Of a stretch of 64,000 nt of DNA, positions 1 to 12,297 are shown in pieces. Below the pieces are notes generated by a model that was given only the letters and a program-made list of their open reading frames with translations, searched no databases and was not told the origin of the DNA. The stretch's first letter is position 1. Every line of letters begins with the position of its first letter. A program made the position numbers and the translations under genes. The stretch comes from Cephalotrichum gorgonifer (lineage: Eukaryota; Ascomycota; Sordariomycetes; Microascales; Microascaceae): contig ONZQ02000007.1 in NCBI GenBank assembly GCA_900312665.1, positions 1,935,554-1,999,553 of the forward strand, read 5' to 3'.

Positions 1-2
1 TT

Positions 3-152
3 CCCCCCGAGAAGATAGCCGAGGCCAAGGAAACGAACAAATTGAAGACAATCGCCACAGTGGAGGACGTCGCAGAGCACGTCAGGGCCTTTGTAGTCTC
101 GAATTCCGTGACGGGGCAGAATTCTATCATCGATGCTGGCCTAAGTCTCTAG
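3..152 (+). CDS. Short-chain dehydrogenase/reductase, C-terminal end (partial)
   Basis: The window opens inside a gene. The third forward frame is open from base 3 to a TAG at 150-152 and gives 49 residues ending in VTGQNSIIDAGLSL. This is the usual C-terminus of classical SDR enzymes, where the 'VTGQ...vDGG' stretch follows the last Rossmann helix; here the usual DGG reads DAG. The preceding TVEDVAEHVRAFVVSN fits the 'pedvA..v.fL.S' segment of the family. Only this tail is visible, so substrate and cofactor cannot be told. It could belong to the catabolic group downstream (sugar or aromatic alcohol oxidation), but that is inference. Upstream exons lie outside the window. Confidence 0.75.
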   Translation, partial: PPEKIAEAKETNKLKTIATVEDVAEHVRAFVVSNSVTGQNSIIDAGLSL

Positions 153-607
153 GTTATAAGTCTCTCGGTTATCGTGTCTTCCTACTTGACTTGACTGAAA
201 TACAAGTGCCTGGTGTTGTCGTTGGTGAAGTGTTGGTAGTGTAGCTGTTACCTAATAAGACGATCTTTTCTGAGCATCATCTTAACATCAACCTTATAGG
301 AGACGGCCAAGATTGGGTCAGGTTATATTATCGACCTCATGCACTTCAGGACCAGTGATAGGCGGGCCCTTGGTAGCATTGGTAGATTGGGCGAAGTTGG
401 ATGTCATGACTTAGACTCTTATGTCCTGGTATATTCCTAGATGGTACAAGGGAAAGCAACAAGTGAAAAGGTATTATCAAACCAAGAATAAAAGCTACCG
501 CTTCGGACCGCGAACGCGGCACTGTCAATGAATGACGGCTCCTCAACCGCAGTAACAAAGCTAGGCCGGAGACCGGCTAGCCTCGTAGAAGTTTTATAAC
601 CCCCATC
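153..607. other. Intergenic spacer between convergent genes
   Basis: This is the 3' flank of the SDR gene (+) and of the MFS gene (-). No open frame with coding character and no repeat was seen. Confidence 0.5.
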
Positions 608-2321
608 CTAGTCCTTCTCTGAAGGCAGTGATGGTCCGTTATTCTCGGAAACTTCCTCATCAACTGGAGAGTTGCGAGATTTGGCTTCCCTCTTGCTAAG
701 ATACAAAATAAGGAAAATGACGCAGAACTGCGCAATAATTGTCCCAAGACTGCTCCTAAACCCGAGAACAAATATCGGTGCGCCTGTTGCTGGGAAGAGT
801 TTCACTTGCGCTCCAGCCATAATGCCCTGACCTATGGCATTCATGCTTGCAGTGACGACAGCGCGCTCCTCTGCATCGTTCGCCATGATAGTAGTGGCCC
901 AGCTCATTGTCATAGGGGACATTGCTATGGTTTCCATGTTTAATTAGATTCGTAGACTTGTAGTCAAGGTGCTGTAAAAACTTACCAGCGATGAACCCTT
1001 GCAACATGAAGGCTGCGAGTCGGCCCGTCTCACCGACATGCCATACGTTAAGTAAGACAATGCCGACAAACACCGGGATAGAAGTGATGACGGCCGGTAC
1101 CCAGAATCTCCCAAGTCTATCCGCGGCGATTCCAGCAACCAATGCCGCCACAATGCTGATTGCCGAGACGATTGTAGGCAATGTGTTTACCTGCACGATG
1201 GAATAGAGCTCTGGATTATTGGCCTTGAGATACAGAGAGAACGGCTGTGCTCCTATAGTAAAATTCAGATCCATAAGTGTCCAGAGACTGACGAACACGT
1301 AGAAGTGCCATCGCCCCAGTACTCGCTTGAAAATATCTTTTGACACCGCGAGGCCAGGAGGTGCGCTCACGCCTTCAAGACGTTTTTTCGCGAGGGCATG
1401 GTCTGACTCAGACAGGGTAAATGGCCTCCTGCGAGACGGTACATCTGGGAAAACGACGTAGCCACTGGAAAAATGTAAGCCACATGTCTGATTCCGAGGA
1501 GACAGAACTTACATAAAGGCAATTCCAAGAGTGATGATTCCATCTATGATAAACAGCCATCTGTAAGATAAGTTAGTCTGCATAGCTTCAATAGTTTCTG
1601 GTAACTTGTCCTTACCTCCAGCCTGACATGCCGGAAACCCCATTGAGATTCGTGTATGCACCTGCTTGGATATATCCTGCAAACATTGTCCCAAGTGGGC
1701 TAGAGATGAAGAAGAGGGCAATTCTTCGTGCAACTTCATCCCTCTTATACCATGATCCAATAATGTAGATAGTTCCGGTGAAGGAGCAGCACTCGAACAT
1801 TCCAACCAAAAAACGCATGGCGTAGATTGCTTCGACATTTTTGACGAAGGCCAAACATAATGTTGCCAATCCCCATCCCAACTCGAGCGTAGGAAGAACA
1901 ATATTGGCGGGGTATCGAGTCAAGAAGTAGCAAGCCGGAATCATGAAGCCGCAGTAGGAGGCCCAAAAGGTTGCCGTGATAAGGTTTAATTCGTCTCCCC
2001 ACATCCCAATCTCCTCCCTCATCCCACTACATCGTGAATTAGACTATATTCTTCATTAAATAAGAGTTGGCCCGGGCCTTACCTGACATAGGCGTTGGTA
2101 ATGGACTGTTGGTCCAAGTACTTTGTAAAGAATGACAGGCATCCAAAGATGAGGATGCTAAGATCGAGCTTCAGGACCAACAACTTCTCCGAACTTGGCA
2201 TGCTTGAGGGGTACCACCCGACCAAGGTCATAGCCTTTATCCAAAAGTTATCTTCCACCGGCGCAGCTGCCTGAGAGCCGCGCGATGTTGAAGAATTTCT
2301 CTTGAACTCTGTTGCCGCCAT
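608..2321 (-). CDS. MFS permease, anion:cation symporter (Dal5/Tna1/Liz1-like)
   Basis: Five exons on the minus strand (2083-2321, 1616-2026, 1513-1560, 986-1464, 608-924) join in frame to 497 residues. The start MAATEFKRNSS lies before the first membrane segment. Family landmarks are DQQSITNAYVSGM after TM1, the TM4-6 region RFLVGMFECCSF and GSWYKRDEVARRIALFF, the central-loop ALAKKRLEGV motif, and the second-half AADRLGRFWVPAV and NDAEERAVVTASMN. These are typical of the fungal allantoate, nicotinate, pantothenate and carboxylate permeases, plasma-membrane H+ symporters for organic anions. The exact substrate cannot be read. Close to an aromatic-degradation group, an aromatic or other carboxylate is a reasonable guess. 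The third exon is only 48 nt. The gene looks intact. Confidence 0.85.
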
Positions 2322-4813
2322 ATTTGTTACTTGAATGTGAGATGGAACGATGATAGAGGGGAAACTAAGGGTGGTCGGGCTCGGTTTGCCGATCGTAGGC
2401 TGAAATATATTACAATTGGATATAAAAAGAATTCTAATAGCCCACATCGTTTGTTGATCACGCCAACGGATTCCACTATGACGGTTATCTTTTCTGGCCG
2501 GGATTTCAAAGCATAGCGTTTGGGGAGAGTGGGGGCGGGGGCTGGATAGAAAAATGTCAACCACCCCACCTACCTCCGAGCTTCTCCTATTGACTGCCTC
2601 GACTCGCACTACCCTCACTTCATGGACACAGTGAATAGCATTTGGACCACTAGATATTTACCGCCCAGACTTGCCGATAGGGTTAAATTATCGATGTTGC
2701 CTTAATGTTGCATTATGACAGGCTATATATAGCAAGGTGTTGTGGTGTAAGACTCCAGATAATAACAGTTCATGAATCTACGAGTTAACGTCGGTAAGTA
2801 TAGAGTAAACAACACTCATAGAATATATTCTAGAAGTAGCTCAATTAATTATAATGGAAGATTATAAAGTGCTATTCTCTATCATAGGCAGATAGTTTAA
2901 GTATAATGGATTCAAACCATCAACTTTATGTGTTTTGTAAGATGAAGATATTGGCATAATCGTAAGTCACAATTGCGTGATCATATCCGGACTAGGCAGC
3001 CAAGCCCTGGTCATATTATCTATCTAGATACTCTATCCTGAGTCAGGGTGTAATTATGCCAAGCACGCAAAGTCACTCGCTCACCCAAATACTTCAACCG
3101 CACTGGATCCTTGAGGACCTGGCTACCTTAGATATAGATAGTATGATATATACTCTGGCGTCCGAGCAAGAGATACTTTTGTCTTAGTTTCTAACATCGT
3201 TCTTTGCTTGTACACTTAACATAACTCGGAGTTCTCGTCACTCCTACCAACATCCTTTGTCCGCTCCTGACCCCTATGCAAAAATAACGGCGCCATAGTC
3301 CTGGGAAGTTTGGTATTTTAACTTATACAGGATATCCGCTGAATCATAAATTCTTGATGCGGGCTATAAAATCCCTCCTATAGGATGCTGGATGAACACT
3401 GATAGTTAAGTTGATGCCATTGACATTTCGCTGAAGGTCATGGCAGATAATATATCTTTACATGCGAGAATTAGCTAGTTGATTGTCCCTTTGCCTGTCA
3501 CCCACTTGATGATAGCCTAGCTACAACCCCAGCTAAACTTGCATAGCTGCGAAGTGTATATCGTCGCCAAGAGAGCCTTGACGCCAAGTCTCCGCTTTAT
3601 ATTCGGTTCGTGCATGAATGAGGAGACCGCACCTACATATCTCCGCAATGATGCTGACAATATGTGGTGGAATTTCTCAAGGGTGGGCGTGCCTTGTCTA
3701 GGCCTGCCCATCACCCCTGTCGCCGAAACCGCTACTCCCGGACGGAATTACAAGGAATTTCCAACATTGGGCTCTTTTCAGGTCCTAATATCACCGCTGC
3801 GCGAGGACGTCCTACCCGCTTCACCTGATCTCCAAGAGCTCCGCCATCTTCATTCATCTCCGCCGCCATCTTCCCTGGCCTTATAATCGGGGCGAATTTG
3901 CCAGTGCAAGACCCTTTTTCAGCGCCAATCCACTTGCTATGGAAAATATGCCAGGTAACTCATTTGATAGTGTCCCGAGGGCACCACACGACGAGTATAA
4001 AAGAGATCTTGCCCAGATATGCACTGACGACGAGGGGCGACCGGTCGGTATGATGACTTTCTTTGCGCTCTCTGTCTGCCGGATGAGCAAACTTTTCAGT
4101 CCGCCTCTTCCACCGGGCCTTCCTTACATTCAGGCTCCCCAGTTAATTGGTCTGGTTAGGTAAAGAAGCATCTCACAAGTAAATGCTTGTTCGGCCCAGT
4201 AGGGAAGAGAGAAAATTACAGTGCATGATTTCAAGATGATTTTCTAAATGAGAGTATAAATAGTTAATAGGGCTCAGTAGATTCATTTCCGAACGTTTAA
4301 AGTTTAGCAGCAATCGATTGACTCTTGGTGCGACTTTTAATACTAGCTTTTATGATCGAGAACTCGACGTCGAGGTGCTTTGAAAAATGAAGGAACGCTA
4401 GTTACTGGATTGAGTATATAGTTTATACAATATTTACTTAGAAGGTAGTAGATATAAGAGCTTCAGAAACAGGACTGTCAAAAGTATATATTGCTGCTTC
4501 GGGCATTTATATTTTCGCTATAATGCTTATAGGTGCTTCATTAGGTGCTAAAGTTTATACTATACCTGATTGTCTACAGCATAAACATGACCATGCTAAA
4601 GCAATACTAGGTATGCCACGCGTATTCAAGTTTGTGCTCATATCATCTTCAGTTCCGTGTACCTGGATCTAAATAGTAGTTTGATTGTTATTGGTAGTTG
4701 GTTTCTGACTAGAATCTCTTGATTATTTAAACGCATCATGGTCAAGAAGACAGGGCAATGACTGGAAGGGCTATTAGAATTTCTTATTCGGGTGGTAGTA
4801 TATTGATCATCCA
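2322..4813. other. Long AT-rich spacer, no supported gene
   Basis: About 2.5 kb contains the promoter of the MFS permease and the 3' flank of the sugar transporter. The stretches 2,640-3,480 and 4,150-4,740 are AT-rich and stop-dense. A more GC-balanced island at about 3,530-4,160 holds short open frames (for example 3539-3886 and 3939-4163, plus strand), but none shows a recognisable domain or joins across splice sites. It may be a gene remnant. Confidence 0.4.
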
Positions 4814-6621
4814 TCACGCTTCCTTTATCTCTTCATCATGCACGGCCTTTGCTGCCTCCCCATTCGCCTGTGCATCGGACTTATACTCCTTGAATTTCCT
4901 CGCGGGTACCTTCTTCATAAACATTTCGTCCAGCTCCTCATACGTTCTCTTCGCCGTCTCAGGCAGATAGAGCCACAAGAACCCAAGCGACAGGATCGCA
5001 AGTCCACCAAAGATGAATGCCAGCTTTGCGCCGAGGTTCGCCTTGTCCGGGTTGAAGAGGTATGGTAGCGTAAAGCTCCACATCATGGTAAGCCCATTCA
5101 TTACCGTAAGCCCGATAGCAATTGTCTTGACGCGCAGGCGCGATGTCGCGACCTCGGCAAGAACAGTATAGGCTGTCGCGCCGATAGTGACGTTATAAAA
5201 GAAACAGTAGAGCATGATCATTGCGACAGTTCCCTTAACGGCACCCGGGGAGCCCGCCACAGCTAGCCCACCCATAACCCAGAGGACAATGGTTAGGATT
5301 AGGAGGCCGTAGAAGGATAGGTTCCGCCGGCCAATTCTGTCGACTAGGTACCAGGATATGACGTTACCGACTAGCGAGAGGACCTGCTGTACGATTTGTA
5401 GCAGGAAGCTGTCCTTGGTGCTATAACCTGCCAGCTGAATGTAGTATGTCGAGTAGGAAGCAGCAAAGACGATGCCTGAGAAGGACTGGACGACAAGTAG
5501 GCTGACAGAGATGATAGTCCGACGGAGGTTCGACTTCCGGAAACACTCAAAGTAGGTGACGCCATCAGTCTCCTGTTTCACCTGTTCAAGGGTGAGATTG
5601 ATAGCCGCTAGACGTTTTTCTCCCTCTTCCCCTCTGTAGCCAAGACGGTGGAGGGCTGCAAGGGCTTTTTCCGTACGGCCTTTAGACGCTAGCCACCAGG
5701 GTGACCTAGCCCGATATTCACATTAGTTGATTTTCCTATACGTATTTTGGATATTCGGGTGAGAAAGGGGGGGTATATACTCAGGCATGAAGGGGACCAA
5801 GACGGCGGAGATAGCGGCAAAGCCGTATTGTGCGCAGAAAACGGCACGGTATGCCCAGCGGCTATCGAGGGTCCCCGTCTCGTTAATAATGATGGCAACG
5901 ACCAGGGGTCCGAGGGTGTATGCCAAGGCCGATAGACAGGTGAGCATCCCCCTTAATGCCATGGGCGCAATCTAGAAACACCAAAGTGTTAGTCGACTGG
6001 GAAGTATACTGTACCGGGGTTGATTAGACCAGGACTATTGTCTTACCTCGCCAATATAGGACACTGTGACAGAGGCTAGTGCGCCGACAGCGAAACCGTT
6101 TAGGAACTTGCCCCCGAAGAACATCTCGTTGGTCGTCGCAATGAACTCCATCGTGATGGAGGCGAATGTAATCACAAGACAGATGATTATAACTGCTCTC
6201 CGGCCGAGCCAGTCTGCAATTACACCGCACCCGAGGGCGCCGACCATGCCACTGATCGCCAGCTGTTAGTACTAAGAACAATGACCCCCCCAAAACAACT
6301 CCAAGTTAGATTGACTTACGATGCAACCGGTCCGCCCTGGAAAGCTGACTGCCAGCCTGCATCCAGAACGTATCCACCTTCAAACTCATATCCGAAGTCT
6401 TTCCGGAAACGGGGCACGCTGATGATGTTTCCCGCAGCCTGATTCTCGAAAGATACAAGCAGAACACACCAAACAGCGTAGATAGACCAGAAAAGAGCGA
6501 GAGGGTATCGTCTCATAGACTCAAACTTTCCCAGGTCGTGCTCATCTTGGTTGGCAAGATGGGCGAGGATGTCGTCTGCATCATCAATGTGTTCGGCTCC
6601 GGGTTTGCTGGGAGAGGTCAT
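4814..6621 (-). CDS. MFS sugar:H+ symporter (alpha-glucoside/maltose-permease type)
   Basis: Four exons on the minus strand (6320-6621, 6047-6251, 5781-5971, 4814-5705) give 529 residues. Sugar-porter landmarks are DWLGRRAVIIICL after TM2, GKFLNGFAVGALASVTVSYIGE at TM4-5, the central PESPWWLASKGRTEKALAAL motif created exactly by the third splice, VDRIGRRNLSFYG after TM8 and LYLPETAKRTYEELDEMF after TM12. The long N-terminus (HIDDADDILAHLANQDEHD) and SPWWLASKGR resemble fungal disaccharide and alpha-glucoside permeases more than hexose carriers. It is a twelve-TM plasma-membrane protein. It diverges from the DUF1593 gene at 7611 across a 1 kb shared promoter, so the two may be co-regulated. 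The first intron uses the acceptor at 6252, which restores the frame; the nearer-looking acceptor does not. Confidence 0.88.
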
Positions 6622-7610
6622 CTTAAGGCTGGGTGGGAAATTTTCTGGAGAATATGTGATGCGAGGGGAGATCTTTGGAAGGAGGTACAGTGCTGGTAGG
6701 AATCATCTGTGGTTGGGGATCGCGATCTATTTGTACAGGTACTGAAGAGAGCTAATCTCTAGCTGAGCTGGGAGAGGTAAACTTCGCCGAGCTTGGGTGC
6801 ACCAGATTTCCCGTTCATCGCATGGAGACCCCACAAAGGTAGTTTCCCCGTATTCAATGGTCCGGGGCCCCACGCCATGTTCTCAGCGGAATGGACTCGT
6901 CATGGGGACCCTGTACTACAAGGTCACACTACACTAGTGGTGTTTAGAGTTTCCTTTTCAGTCGCTCAGGTATTCTTCTGTTCAGATAGGGGAAAAACGG
7001 GACAAAGGGTCAAAGATGCACACTTACCGAGGGAAGTCCCAGTCGAGTCGTATGATCGATATCTGGGAAAGTTCCACTCTTCGCGAGGTATATATAGAGC
7101 GATGATAGGATATATCCCATGCTACCCTGTGGTTCATGGGTATTTTCATCATAGCAGTTGCAGTCGTTTGTACGCGGGTAGAACAATAGTCACCTTTGTA
7201 GCCCCAGTCTTTCTTCGGCAATAGCCCCCTATTCGGTAGTGGCCAGAGTGGATCCCGCCTCTGGAAAACGTAATGAGTGGATCACTAGGAACGAGAGATG
7301 TCATAGGTGGAACAGAAATAGCGCTAAACTAGTGCGTATCATGCCCGTATTCGGAACTATTGGCGGGTCCGGGAATATATCGGTGGAATAGACAATGGAA
7401 GACTGAGTGGGTAATGATGCTATGTTAGGTAGAGGGTGGCTATAGTTGCTCTATTGGGAAGTAGTTAGTCCGGTCTTCTTGGTCGGGTTGGTGGCAAATC
7501 GATGCGCTAAAAAACAGCTGGATGTTTGCGGAGTATAATATGAATGAAGAGCCAACACCGGCAAATCCGACGGAGGCATTATAACACCGCAAAGGGAAAC
7601 GTCAAGCACA
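6622..7610. other. Shared divergent promoter region
   Basis: This 1 kb lies between two divergent starts, the sugar transporter (-) and the DUF1593 protein (+). Short open frames are present but look random. A TATA-like run (gtatatatag) sits near 7088. No operator could be assigned. Confidence 0.45.
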
Positions 7611-9168
7611 ATGGCCACTGATCCATCGAAACTCCAGTCCTTCCCCTCCAAGCCGAGGGTCTTTATACTCTCAGATATCTCTAACGAGCCCGACGATGCT
7701 GAGTCCCTCGTGCGGTATCTGCTATACTCGAACCAGTTCCGAACTGAGGGCCTAGTCGCCTGCACGTCGACATGGATGAAGAACAAGGTCTGCCCGCAGG
7801 ATATGCACAAGATCATTGATGCATACGCCGACGTGGAGAAGAACCTCAACAGCCATGCCCACCCCGATTTCCAGTACCCGACTGCGCAGTATCTGAAGAG
7901 TATTGTCAAGGCTGGCGCACCAGTAAGCTCACTATACCATATCACACAGTGCCCTACCAAGTATTAACGCGAAATTTTAGGTATATGGCTTTAAAGCAGT
8001 TGGCGATAATGTCCCTCTCAGTGAAGGGGGCGAGCTTCTTCTGCAAAGTATCACGGCCAAGTCTGATGACCCCCTTTGGGTTCTCTGTTGGGGTGGCACC
8101 AATGTGCTTGCGCAGGTCCTCCACAGGCTTCGATCGACGCATTCTGAGCCTGATTTCGCCGCTCTCAGGGGAAAGCTACGTGTCTATGCCATTTCCGACC
8201 AGGACGACACTGGCCCCTATATCAGACATTCCTTCCCCGATATCCTCTATATCGCCTCTGTTCATGGCTGGAACCAGTATGGCATGGCGGCGTGGACTGG
8301 AATCTCGGGCGACAAGTACTACGGGTTCGACCAGGGCGGGCCTGACTTCTCCAAGCTCACTAAGGAGTGGATCAGGGAACATATACAGATTGGTCCGCTG
8401 GGATCAGTATACCCGGATTACCTCTTCATTCCCGAGGGCGATACCCCGACATTTCTGTACCTTGTCCAGAACGGGCTGGGAGTGTCAGAGAATCCGGACT
8501 TTGGGTCATGGGGCGGTCGGTACGGCCGGACTGATGTAAGCGGAAGTGGGCTACACAGCAACCACTTCAGCGACGTGGCGGATATCGTCGTTGGGGGGGA
8601 CGGGAAGACATATAAGTCTAACCACGCCACTATCTGGAGGTGGCGCGAGGCTTACCAGAACGATTTCGCCGCCCGTATCCAATGGACCCTCAAGCCCCTG
8701 GCCTCTGCGAACCATCATCCTATTGTTTCTGTAAACGGCGTACTCGGCTCCGAACCAGTCTATGTCTCCGCTGAAGCCGGCACGACAATCAAGCTCGACG
8801 CCTCTGGAACCTATGATCCTGATGGAGATTCTCTGACTTTCAAGTGGTGGCACTACCGCGAGCCTAGCGCTTCGCAGTGGCTCGTCTTCCTGGAGGTCGA
8901 GGAGGTAAAGATAGAGAAACAGGATACAGAGGGGAGAATTGTCAATATTACGCTTCCTGGTCCGGAGAAGTGCTGCGTGGACTTACTTAGCAGGCAGGCT
9001 GTAGCCACTGGCCAGGTGCTACATGTTATCCTCGAGGTAACAGATTCGGGGACGCCGAATTTGACAAGTTATAGGAGGGTGGTTATCCAAGCGACAAACA
9101 AGGATCTTAGGGGTGGTGGGGCTACAGGTGAGGCCATTGGCGATGTTATGGTAGGATTTGAAGCTTGA
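7611..9168 (+). CDS. DUF1593 nucleoside-hydrolase-like protein (Sde182-type)
   Basis: Two exons (7611-7922, 7981-9168) give 499 residues with no stop across the join. Residues 15-30 read RVFILSDISNEPDDAE, the acidic cluster that in inosine/uridine nucleoside hydrolases binds Ca2+ and the ribose hydroxyls. PLWVLCWGGTNVLAQVL and RVYAISDQDDTGPYIR (second half of the first domain) are hallmark DUF1593 motifs. The last ~130 residues (HHPIVSVNG...VILEVTDSGTPNLTSYRRVV) form the C-terminal Ig/cadherin-like beta domain of the family. Bacterial relatives are called cellulose-binding proteins, but the reaction is not established. No signal peptide is evident at this start, so it is probably intracellular, perhaps acting on a glycoside brought in by the divergent sugar porter. 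That role is inference. Confidence 0.85.
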
Positions 9169-10182
9169 TAGAGATACACTCAAGTGCTTAGTACTACTGG
9201 AGCTTATCTTAATTGGGCTACAGTGTGAGCACTAGTATCAGCCTTATATGAAATACTAAATCCGTGATATTATTGGCGGCTGGGCCACTCATTTTTATCT
9301 AGATTTTGGAAACGAAAAGTATTCTTGATGTTAACTGCTGTAAACACGGCACAGTGGCTCAGAGAGGCCTGGATACCCGGTATAACAGTTCGGTGGCACA
9401 TGTATACACATGGATGGGGCTCTTACATAGAGTGGATAGGGTCCCTTAGAATCCCACTTAATGACTGTTCACTATCGACTAATTTTTGGCTTCTGTATTG
9501 TTTCCCGGCGATTTATACTTTGCTATAGGTGAAATGATATTCGTTGTGATCCAGATAAGATCATGCCCAGTATCCATGTTCGGTAATAAACAGAGCAGCT
9601 AATGGGTTGTCAGCATGTCTTGCTATGACAACCATTTGGTCAAGGTAGATAACCCAGGTACGCCTATTACACCTATTACCTTGCCTTGATGGCTTGTGTC
9701 GCACAGTTTTTTTTTTTTTACAATAACAACTATTGAGCCATATTATCTCGTGCCGCCTTTGGTTAGCCCCGTCTCACCCTCCTGCTGCAAAAACAAACTT
9801 GTATCGAGCTACATACACAGCCCATCTCGAGATCCCTGTCTTATAGGGTCTGCAGCCGCTATATCTGGCCAATCTATAATTGGATGCCAAGCCCCAGAAG
9901 GATTTGGAAATTACCGAAGACTGTCCAATCATGAGCATTAGGCCTGTTCTCACAGCCACAGCACCTCCCCTCATATTATCTGCAGATCCCAATTCCATGC
10001 CTGCCACATTCGCTTACAGCCGCCCCCAACTCATGCTTGATATGACTAAGGCAACCTTTCACCATAATCTGTCGGTTTCCTAATAAACCAGTTTAACGCC
10101 CAAGCTGTTCCCATCACATCCAGCACGGGCGCAATTCTAGCAAACTCGACATCGCAAGTGTGGCCACGCACATTCGACGACA
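9169..10182. other. Intergenic spacer
   Basis: This is the 3' flank of the DUF1593 gene and the promoter of the membrane protein at 10183. A 12-base poly(T) run occurs at about 9708-9719. No gene is supported. Confidence 0.4.
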
Positions 10183-12102
10183 ATGTCGCTCGACTCGTCG
10201 CTCGAGCATCCCCTGCGGTTACGGGCGGACGAGGCTGAACTGCTTTACCCCTGGACATTCTTTGACTTACCCGACCGGGGTCTGCCATTTCCACCTTTGC
10301 AGGATACCATACAAGACTGGGTCTCTCTAGTTAATAACTCGGCTCTGGGAAACCCGTTGAGTCTGGTATTTGGGCCCAACGTTTGCGAGACCAGCGACGG
10401 CGTCAGGAACTGTACAGGGTCATGCTCCGATCCAGCTTACCTTTTCAGACCAAGGAATTTTCAACCATGTCTCGTTTTAGCTGGTGCGGCACTTCTTGTG
10501 CAGCAAGACAGGTACTCACTAGACATGGAGGACGACGGAACTGCGAAGATGATAGGATCATGGCAAGGCTTGGATTTGTCCACGTTCAACGCCACTGGAA
10601 CTCTGACCAATATCGTCGCATGCGTCTCGGAAGCTTGCAATGAATCAGGCAGGGAGGACTGCACTGGATTGGCCGAGACCCTAGCGGCCATGAGCAACCC
10701 GACGAACGGCACCTCTCCGGAGATTGCGGGATCATTAGCCAGCAATATAAATGAGTATTGCTCGGCGACCCACATCCAAATGGACGGCGACATTGCAGGG
10801 CCTGGGGTATGTGATTCTAGGGACGAGCGAGATATTGGACAGGCTATTAAACGTGCCTCTAACTGTGCATTAGGTTATTCTATCATATGCGTTCCAAACC
10901 AGCCTCGCCCTTCTCTTCTACTTCTTTGTGAAGATTTCTCGAACCTGGACGCGGAGAATCATAAATCTCTTAAGCTACTGCGGCTTACCGAGCCTTCGCC
11001 ATCGGGGACTGCCTCTTCAGAAGCAGGTGGGAGAGTCCATATTCGGTGCTGCCGCTATATCCTCAGTCGCCGAGTTCCACGAGATTCAATGCTACTTCAT
11101 CGCCTCCATCCAGATCGCGACACTGCTTTGCTTTGACTCTAATAACCCAAAGGCCGCCGGTAACAGTAGCACGTCTTTTGGCCAGGCAATTTTCAACGCT
11201 GAAACCTCGATCATCCTGAGCATCACCAGCGTCGCCCCCGTGCTCCTTACGCAGTTCTCTCTGCAGCGGGCGGGGATCCATTGGTGGTACACCTTCATTA
11301 CCATGACCTTCACGGTTATCTTAGCAGTGATCATCTACGCCCGGCAGGCCATCGTGATGGTGTCCCCAGATGGGCTATGGGACACTTTGGTAAGCGAGAG
11401 GGCTGTCACTTCGTGCGGGATGAACCCAGCACCCATTGTGTACTGCGGTCTATTCGACGACCCGGGCTTTACTACGATGGGAGCTGTTCCAGTTTATACT
11501 GGTTGTCTGGTCGGACTGATTGCCTGGTTTGGACTGTTGATTGACCAGATTGCATACACGATTCGCACCAGGTTCCCCTCAGTGCTGCAGAAGCCTGGAA
11601 TCTTGGGCTGGGTGGCCCGATTATTGGACACAAGCAAACAGAACAAGCTTGGACGCGGGCTTGTAGTTCTGTTCCTTTCTTTCGCCAACTTACTCCTTCT
11701 GTTCAATGTCGGCATGTACTCTGTGCTTCTCGGCTTCAGTATTCGCGGAACAGACTTCAGCAACATCTCTGGCTGGAGCTTCGGCCAGCTTGTGGCTGTA
11801 ATGGTGTGGACGCCGACAATGATCAAATACCTCTACTATATCGCTTGTCAGTAACACCTTCTCGCCAAAGTCACTTTAAGTCGCGTTTGCTGCTAACATC
11901 TAGTTTCTCATTAGTTGGAATTGAGAGGGGCTTCGAGGAGCGTATACCGGAGCCTTATATCATATCGAGGCAATCAACACGGACTGAAGAGTCACAGCCA
12001 GATGCCAAACACGATCACTCGCCAGAGCTATTTTTCAACTCTCCTGGCTCGGGGGAAATATACTCTGCAGTGTCACGTAGGAGCTGGCGGGACACTAAAT
12101 GA
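10183..12102 (+). CDS. Conserved fungal multi-pass membrane protein, unknown function
   Basis: Three exons (10183-10806, 10874-11846, 11915-12102) join in frame to 594 residues. The first ~200 residues are cysteine-rich (CETSDGVRNCTGSCSDPAY, CVSEACNESGREDC) with several N-glycosylation sequons, so they probably face outside. DIAGPGVILSYAFQTSLALLFYF, formed across the first splice, starts a membrane domain of about seven segments. The last splice creates FGIERGFEERIPEP before a soluble tail. 'aGpGv..sY..Q' followed by a terminal 'GiE.GF..RlP' recurs in a family of fungal integral membrane proteins without an assigned role. I do not recognise an enzyme or transporter signature. The start lacks an obvious signal peptide, so an upstream exon is possible. 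Confidence 0.75.
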
Positions 12103-12297
12103 TTCTACCTAAGGTCATATATTATTTTCTCCTTGGACCGGATTGGCTTTTAATGGCGCATAACTAGTAATATTACTGCAAACCGTATCACTTAAGAGCA
12201 TTCCTGATAGATGTATTATGGCTATATGGTTCTAGTTCTATTCAGTGTCATCGATTCGAGCCTCCGATGCGGAGGAAGATGTTCCACCATCCAGCCT

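Noticed and set aside
10928..11854. 308-codon frame as an independent gene
   Set aside because: It is exon 2 of the membrane protein; joining at 10806/10874 gives one continuous family-like protein.
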